Below the pieces are notes generated by a model. It worked only from the letters and a program-made list of their open reading frames with translations, did no database searches and was not told the origin of the DNA. Positions 23,579-29,197 of a stretch of DNA of 29,197 nt are shown in pieces (the stretch's first letter is position 1; each line of letters opens with the position of its first letter). This stretch comes from Thermomicrobiales bacterium. GTDB lineage: Bacteria > Chloroflexota > Chloroflexia > Thermomicrobiales > UBA6265. The translations under genes were made by a program, and so were the position numbers. The DNA lies in contig JAUJLY010000001.1 in assembly GCA_030447145.1 (NCBI GenBank), forward strand, positions 4,907 to 34,103. Reading direction: 5' to 3'.

Positions 23579-23938
23579 TTACTCCTTCGGTCCCGCCGCT
23601 GGTACGCCATCATCCGTCCGGAGAGGCGCACCAGCGGCAAATTCCCTTATCTTAAACAGCGATTCCGGTGTCGGAGTCGTTTTCAGTGCCTTCGCCAGGA
23701 TCGGCGTCGTCACAGCACGCTCCCAACACATTTGCTTGTCACATACATACGCACCCCGGCCGTTCATACGGCCGGTTGGGTCCACCTCGATCTGCCCCTC
23801 TTCGGCCCGCACGATCCGCGTCAACGTCCGCTTCGCGCTTGTGTCACGGCAGACAATGCAGGTTCGCTGAGGAACATGCTTCGGGCGGGGTCCTGACTTC
23901 TTCAACGATTTCTGCTGCTTAAGTCCAGTTTGAGGCAT
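23579..23938 (-). CDS. ylxR: YlxR family RNase P modulator/nucleic-acid-binding protein
   Basis: Small basic DUF448 protein encoded between nusA and infB in many bacteria; B. subtilis RnpM/YlxR binds RNase P RNA. 119 residues, longer than the usual ~90 because of a tail of about 30 residues. Core: VPQRTCIVCRDTSAKRTLTRIVR (23-44), then DPTGRMNGRGAYVCDKQMC (54-71), with the invariant GRGAYVC. Cysteines at 27, 30, 66 and 71 could hold a zinc ion. The ribosome site AAAGGAGG overlaps the nusA stop codon and lies 11 bases before the ATG. Five bases separate its stop from infB. Confidence 0.93.
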   Translation of the reverse strand: MPQTGLKQQKSLKKSGPRPKHVPQRTCIVCRDTSAKRTLTRIVRAEEGQIEVDPTGRMNGRGAYVCDKQMCWERAVTTPILAKALKTTPTPESLFKIREFAAGAPLRTDDGVPAAGPKE

Positions 23939-23955
23939 ACGTTGTCTCGCCTCCT

Positions 23956-25314
23956 TTAGACCTCAGTGCCACCCGCTCTCGACAGGGCGCTGTAGTCCGT
24001 TTCATCAGCATCGTCAAGCGGCAGACGCTGACCGGAGACCTGATCGAATCGGGCTCGCAAGTCCCGCTCGTAGTAAATCTCCACGACGCCGTCAACTACG
24101 TCGACATCGACCTGACGTCGAATCAGATCATCGGACAGCGGTCCAAAGGACTGCTCGTTGACGGTCACCATGCCATCGGCCTGCACGGCACGTGGCTGAC
24201 GCCCCTGCCAGCTGAAATCAGGCATCATGCTTGCGGACAATTCCCGCGTCTGCCGGAAGAAGTCGTCACCTGCCTGCAGCAGGGACTCAGGTCCCTTGAT
24301 GTCAATGCGCCAGCCCGTTAGCTTGTAGGCCAGTCGAGCGTTCTGCCCTTCCTTACCGATCGCAAGGGACATCTGATCGCTCGGCACAATGACTGTCGCC
24401 ACCCGTTGATCGTCAGCCTCGCTGAGCGACACGTTGGTTGGCTTGGCGGGGCTCAGGGCGTTGGCAATGAACGTGGCGACCTCCGAAGACCATTCAATAA
24501 CGTCGATCTTCTCGCCGTACAGCTCGTTGACAATGTTCTGGATACGGACACCACGGACACCCACGCAGGACCCTACCGGGTCAACCTTCTCCTGTCGAGC
24601 AGCAACCGCCACCTTCGAGCGAAGACCCGGCTCTCGGGCGATCTCCATGATTTCGACAGCGCCGCTCTGAATCTCGGGCACTTCCTGCTCAAACAACCGG
24701 CGAATGAGCCGCGCATCTGAACGGGAAACAATGAGCTGGGGGCCTCGAGCGTGGGCGTTCACCTCGGTCAACAGCACCTTGAGCCGTTGGTTGGGGCGGT
24801 AACGCTCCGTCGGCACCTGCTCCCGAGCCGGCATGACGGCCTCGGCCTTGCCAAGTTCGATGATGACTGCACGGTTGTCGGCGCGCTGCACAACACCGCT
24901 GAGGACCTCGCCTTCCTTGTCCTGGTATTCCTTATAGACAGTCTCCCGCTCGAAGTCGCGAATTCGCGTATGCACGACTTGCTTGACTGTCTGTGCGGCG
25001 ATACGTCCGAAGTTCTCGGGGGTTCGCACAATCTTGATCTGGTCGCCGAGAATTGGCGCGGGTGCGAAGGCCCGAGCATCATCCACGCTGATCTCCAGAT
25101 CCGGATCCACTACCTGTTCTACTACGGACTTCACCACCACGACCTGCATCTCGCCGGTGGCCTGGTCTAGCTCAACACGAACATCCTCCTCGGAGTTCGC
25201 ATTTTTCCTGTACACCGCAGTTAAAGCCTGCTGAACGGAACTCAGGACGGCTTCTCGGGGGATGCCGCGCTCGGCTGCAATCTGGGCGATCGCGGTGTAG
25301 AGATCACTCTTCAT
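23956..25314 (-). CDS. nusA: transcription termination/antitermination factor NusA
   Basis: Binds RNA polymerase, modulates pausing, intrinsic termination and rRNA antitermination. 452 residues. The N-terminal RNAP-binding domain (about 1-125) ends with RDFERETVYKEY. The S1 domain (about 134-200) has GEVLSGVVQRADNRAVIIELGKAEAVMP. KH1 has VDPVGSCVGVRGVRIQNIVNEL (245-265) and KH2 has LAIGKEGQNARLAYKLTGWRIDI (317-339). A tail of ~110 residues follows that is unlike the acidic repeats of E. coli NusA. AGGAGG lies seven bases before the ATG. It is the first gene of the cluster; rimP, which normally precedes it, is missing, and a divergent SH3 protein gene lies upstream. Its leader has a terminator-like hairpin. 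Confidence 0.96.
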   Translation of the reverse strand: MKSDLYTAIAQIAAERGIPREAVLSSVQQALTAVYRKNANSEEDVRVELDQATGEMQVVVVKSVVEQVVDPDLEISVDDARAFAPAPILGDQIKIVRTPENFGRIAAQTVKQVVHTRIRDFERETVYKEYQDKEGEVLSGVVQRADNRAVIIELGKAEAVMPAREQVPTERYRPNQRLKVLLTEVNAHARGPQLIVSRSDARLIRRLFEQEVPEIQSGAVEIMEIAREPGLRSKVAVAARQEKVDPVGSCVGVRGVRIQNIVNELYGEKIDVIEWSSEVATFIANALSPAKPTNVSLSEADDQRVATVIVPSDQMSLAIGKEGQNARLAYKLTGWRIDIKGPESLLQAGDDFFRQTRELSASMMPDFSWQGRQPRAVQADGMVTVNEQSFGPLSDDLIRRQVDVDVVDGVVEIYYERDLRARFDQVSGQRLPLDDADETDYSALSRAGGTEV

Positions 25315-25385
25315 CGCGCACCTCCTGCTCTATAAAATCGATCAAAGAAAAGGACGGGGGGTGGGAGAGGCTGGGGTTGATCTGC

Positions 25386-25420
25386 CGAACAACAAGAAAC
25401 GCGGGCGTGGGCCCACGTTT
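25386..25420 (-). terminator. attenuator-like hairpin in the nusA leader
   Basis: On the minus strand AAACGTGGGC (25411-25420), loop CCAC, GCCCGCGTTT (25397-25406): ten pairs including one U-G. It is followed by a U-rich run CTTGTTGTTC (25387-25396). It lies about 20 bases into the predicted nusA transcript and about 80 bases before the start codon, so it can terminate transcription of the whole cluster early. Confidence 0.55.
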
Positions 25421-25447
25421 GATCCCACCAGGTTCGGTTCCGACACA

Positions 25448-25477
25448 AATGTACCATGTTTGCCGTGTTTGGTTCAA
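25448..25477 (-). promoter_or_regulatory. promoter of the nusA-infB cluster
   Basis: Minus-strand TTGAAC (25472-25477), 18-base spacer, TACATT (25448-25453), with TGG immediately before the -10 box. Transcription would start near 25441, giving a leader of about 127 bases. Confidence 0.5.
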
Positions 25478-25507
25478 TTGGCCTTGGGGTTCAGGCAATC
25501 CTGTGCG

Positions 25508-25516
25508 TGCTATAAC
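25508..25516 (+). promoter_or_regulatory. extended -10 promoter for the SH3-protein and tyrA genes
   Basis: TGC-TATAAC: -10 box at 25511-25516 with the TGn extension. No good -35 at the standard distance. It points towards the SH3-protein gene, back to back with the nusA promoter about 30 bases away. Confidence 0.5.
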
Positions 25517-25639
25517 TAGCAGATTCCGCGAGCGCGCTGAGCGGTTTTACCGAGGCCTGACCGCGAGCCTGTTACCTCTATGCACGTTGCCCGCTAATCC
25601 ATGCCGGGCCAACCCTCTCACCACTCCCTGAAAGGACCC

Positions 25640-26221
25640 ATGACCGATCCCGGACTGAATCATCGTCTCCGGCAGCGATCACGCCGTGCAGGTATCATGA
25701 TTGGCATCTCCATGCTGCTCACCATTGCCGTCTGCGTTGGCAGCTTTTCCATCATCTATGCACAGCTGGACACGATTGTCAGCGACTTTGTAACGCGGAA
25801 CGAACCGGATCAGGCACGTGCGACAGAACCCGCTGTGGTAGCAGCGGCTGCTCCGACCCAGCCGCCATCGAGCGTACCGACCACTGCCCCGGTCCCTGAA
25901 CCGACCGATGCACCGACGGAAGCACCGGAGGAAACCGCTGAGGCAGACGCCACTGAGGAACCCAACGAGGGCGAATTTGACCCGGATTACCAGATCGACA
26001 GCGTTGGAAGTGTCAATCTGCGATCCGGCCCGGGAACTGACACACCGGCAATCAGGGCACTCCCCCTGGAAGAACCCCTGCTTTACCTCGGTGAGTCTCA
26101 GGAATCCGATAATCCGGGGCGGGATGGCCTTGCGGAAGGCCAGGTTTGGATGCACTTTCGTACCGAGGACGGTGAGGAAGGCTGGGTTCGAGAACTCGAC
26201 GTCACGGAGTACGTTCCCTAG
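25640..26221 (+). CDS. membrane-anchored protein with a bacterial SH3 domain
   Basis: 193 residues from ATG 25640 (AAAGGA at 25631-25636); an in-frame ATG at 25601 lacks a ribosome site. A basic N-terminus (HRLRQRSRRAG) precedes one hydrophobic helix at about 18-40, so the rest is outside the cell. Residues 55-112 are a Pro/Thr/Ala/Glu-rich linker with repeated PT and PE units, the sort that spans a cell wall. Residues 121-190 form an SH3-type domain starting with the hallmark VGSVNLRSGPGTDTPAIRAL and ending EEGWVRELDV. Such domains commonly bind peptidoglycan. There is no catalytic domain, so it is probably an adaptor or anchor. 12 bases separate it from tyrA; the functional link is unclear. 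Confidence 0.8.
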   Translation: MTDPGLNHRLRQRSRRAGIMIGISMLLTIAVCVGSFSIIYAQLDTIVSDFVTRNEPDQARATEPAVVAAAAPTQPPSSVPTTAPVPEPTDAPTEAPEETAEADATEEPNEGEFDPDYQIDSVGSVNLRSGPGTDTPAIRALPLEEPLLYLGESQESDNPGRDGLAEGQVWMHFRTEDGEEGWVRELDVTEYVP

Positions 26222-26233
26222 GAGACTTTAATA

Positions 26234-27241
26234 ATGCAGCAGATCTCGATTCTCGGTTTGGGCCTCATTGGTGGATCCATTGGATTGGGTCTCCGGCGCT
26301 GGTCTGCCCAGCACGAGAATGCCCTCCGTGTCATTGGCTACGACTCTGACATGGACAAGCAGACACTCGCCAAGAAAATGGGTGCTGTTGACGATACAAC
26401 CTGGTCGCTTGCCGATGCGGTGCGGTCCGCGGATGTCCTCATCATTGCGACGCCTGTTGGATCAATGCGAGAGATCTTCTCCGACATCTCGCCGCACCTC
26501 AAGCAGGGCGCGATCGTGACTGACACAGGTTCAACCAAGGTCAACGTACTGGAATGGGCTACCCAACTCCCTGGGCACGTCTCGTTCGTGGGTGGACACC
26601 CCATGGCGGGCAAGTCCGAGAGCCTGGAAGCGGCAGACGCCGATCTCTTCAGGAATGCCACCTGGGTCGTCTGCCCCGGCGTCACCGCCAGCGAGGCCGC
26701 AATCAAGAATGTACTCGGCCTCGTCGCCGCCGTCGAAGCGGAGGCGTTCTTTGCTGATCCAGCGGAACACGACAGCTACGTGGCAGGCGTCAGCCACTTG
26801 CCGATGGTTGTCGCCGCAGCGCTCGTTCGGACTGCTACTGCCGACCAATCGTGGCGCGACATGCGCACCCTCGCCGCCGGTGGATTCAAGGACACAACCC
26901 GCCTCGCTCTCGGGAGTCCTGAGATGCACCGCGATATCTCCCTGACGAACAGGGCAGCAATCTCCCGCTGGATCAATCAGATGGTCGTGACACTGGAGGA
27001 TTTTCGGTCCGTCCTCGCCCTCGAGGACGAGGAAGCTGCGGGAGAACAGATCTACGAATTCTTTTCTGAAGCGCAGGAACAGCGAGCGCGGACTGAGGTG
27101 GTCCAAAGCCGAGCATCAGAACGGAATCCGGAGAGCGCAGGCAACCTTACGAGTGAGAAGGTTTCCGACTCGATGGGTAGGATGTTCCTCGGGGGACTTG
27201 GACGACGCGACAAAAACAAGGGCAAGAAGCGGACCGGTTAA
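26234..27241 (+). CDS. tyrA: prephenate dehydrogenase
   Basis: NAD(P)-dependent oxidative decarboxylation of prephenate to 4-hydroxyphenylpyruvate in tyrosine synthesis. 335 residues. Rossmann motif GLGLIGGSIGLGL (8-20), then YDSD at the dinucleotide-binding position, ATPVG, VTDTGSTKVNVLEW, the active-site GGHPMAGKSE and the catalytic-domain histidine in EHDSYVAGVSHLP. The helical dimerisation part follows (FKDTTRLALGSPEMHRDI). No ACT domain; instead the last ~55 residues are polar and end in KNKGKKRTG, a tail I do not recognise and that probably is disordered. Arogenate specificity cannot be ruled out. GGAG lies nine bases before the ATG. Confidence 0.93.
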   Translation: MQQISILGLGLIGGSIGLGLRRWSAQHENALRVIGYDSDMDKQTLAKKMGAVDDTTWSLADAVRSADVLIIATPVGSMREIFSDISPHLKQGAIVTDTGSTKVNVLEWATQLPGHVSFVGGHPMAGKSESLEAADADLFRNATWVVCPGVTASEAAIKNVLGLVAAVEAEAFFADPAEHDSYVAGVSHLPMVVAAALVRTATADQSWRDMRTLAAGGFKDTTRLALGSPEMHRDISLTNRAAISRWINQMVVTLEDFRSVLALEDEEAAGEQIYEFFSEAQEQRARTEVVQSRASERNPESAGNLTSEKVSDSMGRMFLGGLGRRDKNKGKKRTG

Positions 27242-27376
27242 GCCCCTTGGTGCATCTCCGCGTATCGGGGCCGTAGAGGGATTTCCGGCGTTTTCCGGAT
27301 AACACAGCAAATACCGGCTCCAGCGGAGTAGCCGCCAGGAAAATCAGATGGCGGGGTCCGGGCACGGTTGAATCGA

Positions 27377-27886
27377 TTACGGTACGATGGCCCACCCCGA
27401 CGGCAACTCGTATTGAAAGATGCGCCTCGTCGGTTTCCCGTTGATGCGAACCCGCCCCCGATCCTTCCGCCTGAGATCGTCGTAGCTGTTCTGGACTTGA
27501 ATGATCCGCTGCTCCTTGAGATTGAACACGACGAGCCCAAGCGAACCTGGCACCAGGCTTCGCCGTCGGGTTGCCTGGTCGATCACCCGGAACGACTGAC
27601 GACTCGTGTCGTCTTCCGCGCTTAAGGCGGCTTCAAACCATCGGCCGACTGTTTCAACATTATGCTCGTCGAACCTGTTCAGATCCCTGTTGACCGACTC
27701 CGCCCAGGCGCTATCAAATCGCCGGGCATGCGCCATCAACTCTGCAAAACTGCCTGCTCCATGGGCAATCGACGCCGCAATCACCTTCAAACCGTGTGGC
27801 GGCGCGACGAAACTCACGGTCCCCTTGTGATCAATGACGTTGCAGCGGAAATGACTGCGATAGTGCGCTGCTGACTGGCTACTCAT
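27377..27886 (-). CDS. protein of unknown function
   Basis: Not recognised. 169 residues from ATG 27886; the open frame continues upstream but AGAGGA/GAGGG ribosome-like sequences sit just before this ATG and the protein then starts cleanly. It is soluble with no membrane helix or signal peptide. Notable parts: NVIDHKGTVSFVAPPHGLKVIAASI near the N-terminus, a helical middle (48-92) with ARRFDSAWAESVNRDLNRFDEHN, then a strand-rich end LGLVVFNLKEQRIIQVQNSY followed by DDLRRKDRGRVRINGKPTRRIFQYELP. The last part is basic and could contact nucleic acid, which is inference only. It is convergent with tyrA and divergent from the next membrane protein. Confidence 0.7.
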   Translation of the reverse strand: MSSQSAAHYRSHFRCNVIDHKGTVSFVAPPHGLKVIAASIAHGAGSFAELMAHARRFDSAWAESVNRDLNRFDEHNVETVGRWFEAALSAEDDTSRQSFRVIDQATRRRSLVPGSLGLVVFNLKEQRIIQVQNSYDDLRRKDRGRVRINGKPTRRIFQYELPSGWAIVP

Positions 27887-28002
27887 TTCCCTCGATTCCT
27901 CTGACCTTACGGCACCTCGCTTGTCACCGGTAGGGTACCATTGGAAGACAGGCGCCATGGGGCACCCCTCAGCTTTTTCTTGTCTGCACTGGTGTAGAGA
28001 CC

Positions 28003-28488
28003 ATGCCAGCAACCACCGATCCCCCTGAGAAACCAGAAGGGCACCGACCGAAAACCCGGCTCGAACGCCAGATCGAAGAGATCCTTGAGCGGGCGGAGCG
28101 GGACAACCCGCTGCCACCACCGATTTCTGTTGAGCAAGAAAAGCGCAAGCGCACGCCTAACCCGCTGACAAGCCCTCGCGTCCAGAATATTGGTTCATCC
28201 GCACGTCGTTGGCTCACCGTCTCGCCATTTATTGTGGCGTTCTTACTTGCAGTCGTGGCCCGGGCGGTCAGCGAGGTTTCCCCGTTCCTTGCGCACTTCG
28301 CCGTATCGGCTGCCGTCATTGCCTTTTTCTGGCCAATTCTCGAAAGCATCCGGAACAAGCAGAGCGGAACGCCTACGGCCACTATGTGGCGTGGAAGAGA
28401 CATGAGCGACTTGGCAAACCGGAGGGAGTACCCTACGCCGCTGGAGCAGATCCGGCAGTGGTTCCGCGATCGCCGTTCACGTCCCTAG
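28003..28488 (+). CDS. small membrane protein of unknown function
   Basis: 161 residues; no family recognised. A polar N-terminus of about 70 residues contains a charged amphipathic helix (TRLERQIEEILERAERD) and a Pro-rich stretch (PLPPP). Two membrane segments follow (about 73-91 and 96-115), then a C-terminus with MWRGRDM and many arginines, ending RQWFRDRRSRP. The short gap between the two helices suggests a hairpin, with both ends probably cytoplasmic. GAGA precedes the ATG. The next gene starts 60 bases after the stop. Confidence 0.75.
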   Translation: MPATTDPPEKPEGHRPKTRLERQIEEILERAERDNPLPPPISVEQEKRKRTPNPLTSPRVQNIGSSARRWLTVSPFIVAFLLAVVARAVSEVSPFLAHFAVSAAVIAFFWPILESIRNKQSGTPTATMWRGRDMSDLANRREYPTPLEQIRQWFRDRRSRP

Positions 28489-28547
28489 GGGCGGCAGGTT
28501 CAGGGATCCCGATACACGAATCGCTCAATAGATGGAGCATCCGCTGC

Positions 28548-29192
28548 ATGCCTCAGGTACTCTCCGATATCGTCGATGTGTACGTCTTCCGCCGCCTCAA
28601 TGCCCGTGTCCAGTTCCTGCTGCTCCAGCGCCGGTCTGATGTTGCTTTTCCGCACACCTGGCAAGCGTTTCATTCTCAAGTACGTGTCGGCGATACCACT
28701 CTGCAGACGATCATGGCGACCGTGAGGAGCCTGGCAGGCCTCAACGTTAGTGCCATTTACTCCGCTGATTACATTAACCAGTTTTACGACGAAGGACGCG
28801 ATGCGATCGTGCTTGCCCCTGTCTTTGCCGTGAATGTGAGCCCGCAGTCACCCATCGACCTGGGAGATGACTATCGCGACGCGGCCTGGTTCGGCCGGGA
28901 CGAAGCGACCGCGCGCCTCCCCTTCTCCGGCCAAAGATGGGCTGTCCGCCACATCGATGAGATTATGAGCCTCGGTGAGGCCGAGTCTGGTATCTATCAG
29001 ATCGATATGTCCACAATCCAGCCCCGTCAACAGGCGGCCGGGTCTGTCGACGATTTGGACGACGATGACCAGGTGACGGAGGAGTATGACGGAACGTCGC
29101 TGGCTACAGCTGCCTCCGTTGCAGACGCGGAGCATCAGCCGGACAACGGCCATGAGAGCAATTCCGCATCGCAAGAAGAAGAGGGCACCTAA
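28548..29192 (+). CDS. Nudix-fold protein with a degenerate catalytic box
   Basis: 214 residues from ATG 28548 (GGAG eleven bases upstream). Residues 5-145 follow the pattern of NTP-pyrophosphohydrolase Nudix proteins: VDVYVFRRLNARVQFLLLQRRSDVAFPHTWQ, then a box region, then VLAPVFAVNVSP and YRDAAWFGRDEATARLPF. At the exact spacing of the Nudix box (Gx5Ex7REUxEExGU) the conserved residues read S43, D49, A57-T58, S61-L62, G64-L65, so only the final Gly and hydrophobic residue remain and the metal-binding glutamates are gone. It is therefore probably not a hydrolase but a binding or scaffold protein. Residues 165-214 are an acidic, low-complexity tail (DDLDDDD, then SASQEEEGT). The upstream frame is open, but this is the first start that leaves the previous gene intact. 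The Nudix assignment is by eye. Confidence 0.7.
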   Translation: MPQVLSDIVDVYVFRRLNARVQFLLLQRRSDVAFPHTWQAFHSQVRVGDTTLQTIMATVRSLAGLNVSAIYSADYINQFYDEGRDAIVLAPVFAVNVSPQSPIDLGDDYRDAAWFGRDEATARLPFSGQRWAVRHIDEIMSLGEAESGIYQIDMSTIQPRQQAAGSVDDLDDDDQVTEEYDGTSLATAASVADAEHQPDNGHESNSASQEEEGT

Positions 29193-29197
29193 TCTTC

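Larger units (their letters stand above)
25315..25639. other. divergent control region between nusA and the SH3-protein gene
   Basis: 325 bases without a gene. From left to right: the nusA ribosome site and leader with a terminator-like hairpin (25386-25420), the nusA promoter on the minus strand (25448-25477), and the plus-strand promoter (25508-25516) with a leader of about 115 bases before the SH3-protein start. Nothing else was recognised. Confidence 0.6.

Noticed and set aside
27284..27299. Possible terminator TCCGG-N6-CCGGA after tyrA
   Set aside because: Only a five-bp stem with no T-run on the correct side; too weak to call in the 135-base convergent gap.
1..29197. tRNA or rRNA genes, CRISPR repeats, insertion sequences, prophage or defence genes
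   Set aside because: Looked for in all gaps and found none; nearly all sequence is accounted for by ordinary housekeeping genes.

Overview
The window (29,197 bases, visibly G+C-rich) is a mostly housekeeping stretch of a bacterial chromosome. Gene content and order fit a Gram-positive-like or deep-branching phylum. My best guess is Chloroflexota (Thermomicrobia/Sphaerobacter-like), with moderate confidence and resting on protein flavour only. No rRNA, tRNA, CRISPR array, integrase or insertion sequence was seen, and the coding density is high.

Layout. (1) 1-3888, + strand: the end of a family-5 oligopeptide/dipeptide ABC importer (substrate-binding protein cut by the window edge, two permeases), followed by a small zinc-ribbon membrane protein. 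(2) 4023-6887, - strand: rpsO then pnp, with a structured spacer like that of the E. coli rpsO-pnp operon. (3) 7146-10985, +: methylthioadenosine phosphorylase, a RodA/FtsW glycosyltransferase and a class B penicillin-binding protein, the last two being a matched cell-wall polymerase pair. (4) 11075-15614, +: a small zincin and a coupled membrane protein, then gyrB and plsX. (5) 15691-25314, -: HU, then (read from the right) one long transcription/translation cluster nusA-ylxR-infB-rbfA-nrnA-truB-ribF-infC-rpmI-rplT-spoU, with many overlapping junctions. (6) 25640-29197: an SH3-domain membrane-anchored protein and prephenate dehydrogenase (+), an unrecognised protein (-), a small membrane protein (+) and a Nudix-fold protein that has lost its catalytic box (+).

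The - strand cluster joins two operons that are often separate in other bacteria: the nusA/infB operon (RNA-polymerase elongation factor, initiation factor, ribosome and tRNA maturation) and the infC-rpmI-rplT operon (IF3, L35, L20). The rimP gene that usually precedes nusA is not here. Several autoregulation signals known in model bacteria have visible counterparts: an AUU start codon on infC behind a perfect Shine-Dalgarno, a terminator-like hairpin in the nusA leader, stem structure in the rpsO leader, and three stem-loops in the rpsO-pnp spacer.

I found no clearly new multi-gene system. The most interesting leads are the regulatory RNA structures, an apparently leaderless zincin gene, a 13-bp perfect hairpin inside gyrB, and the pseudo-Nudix protein with an acidic tail.
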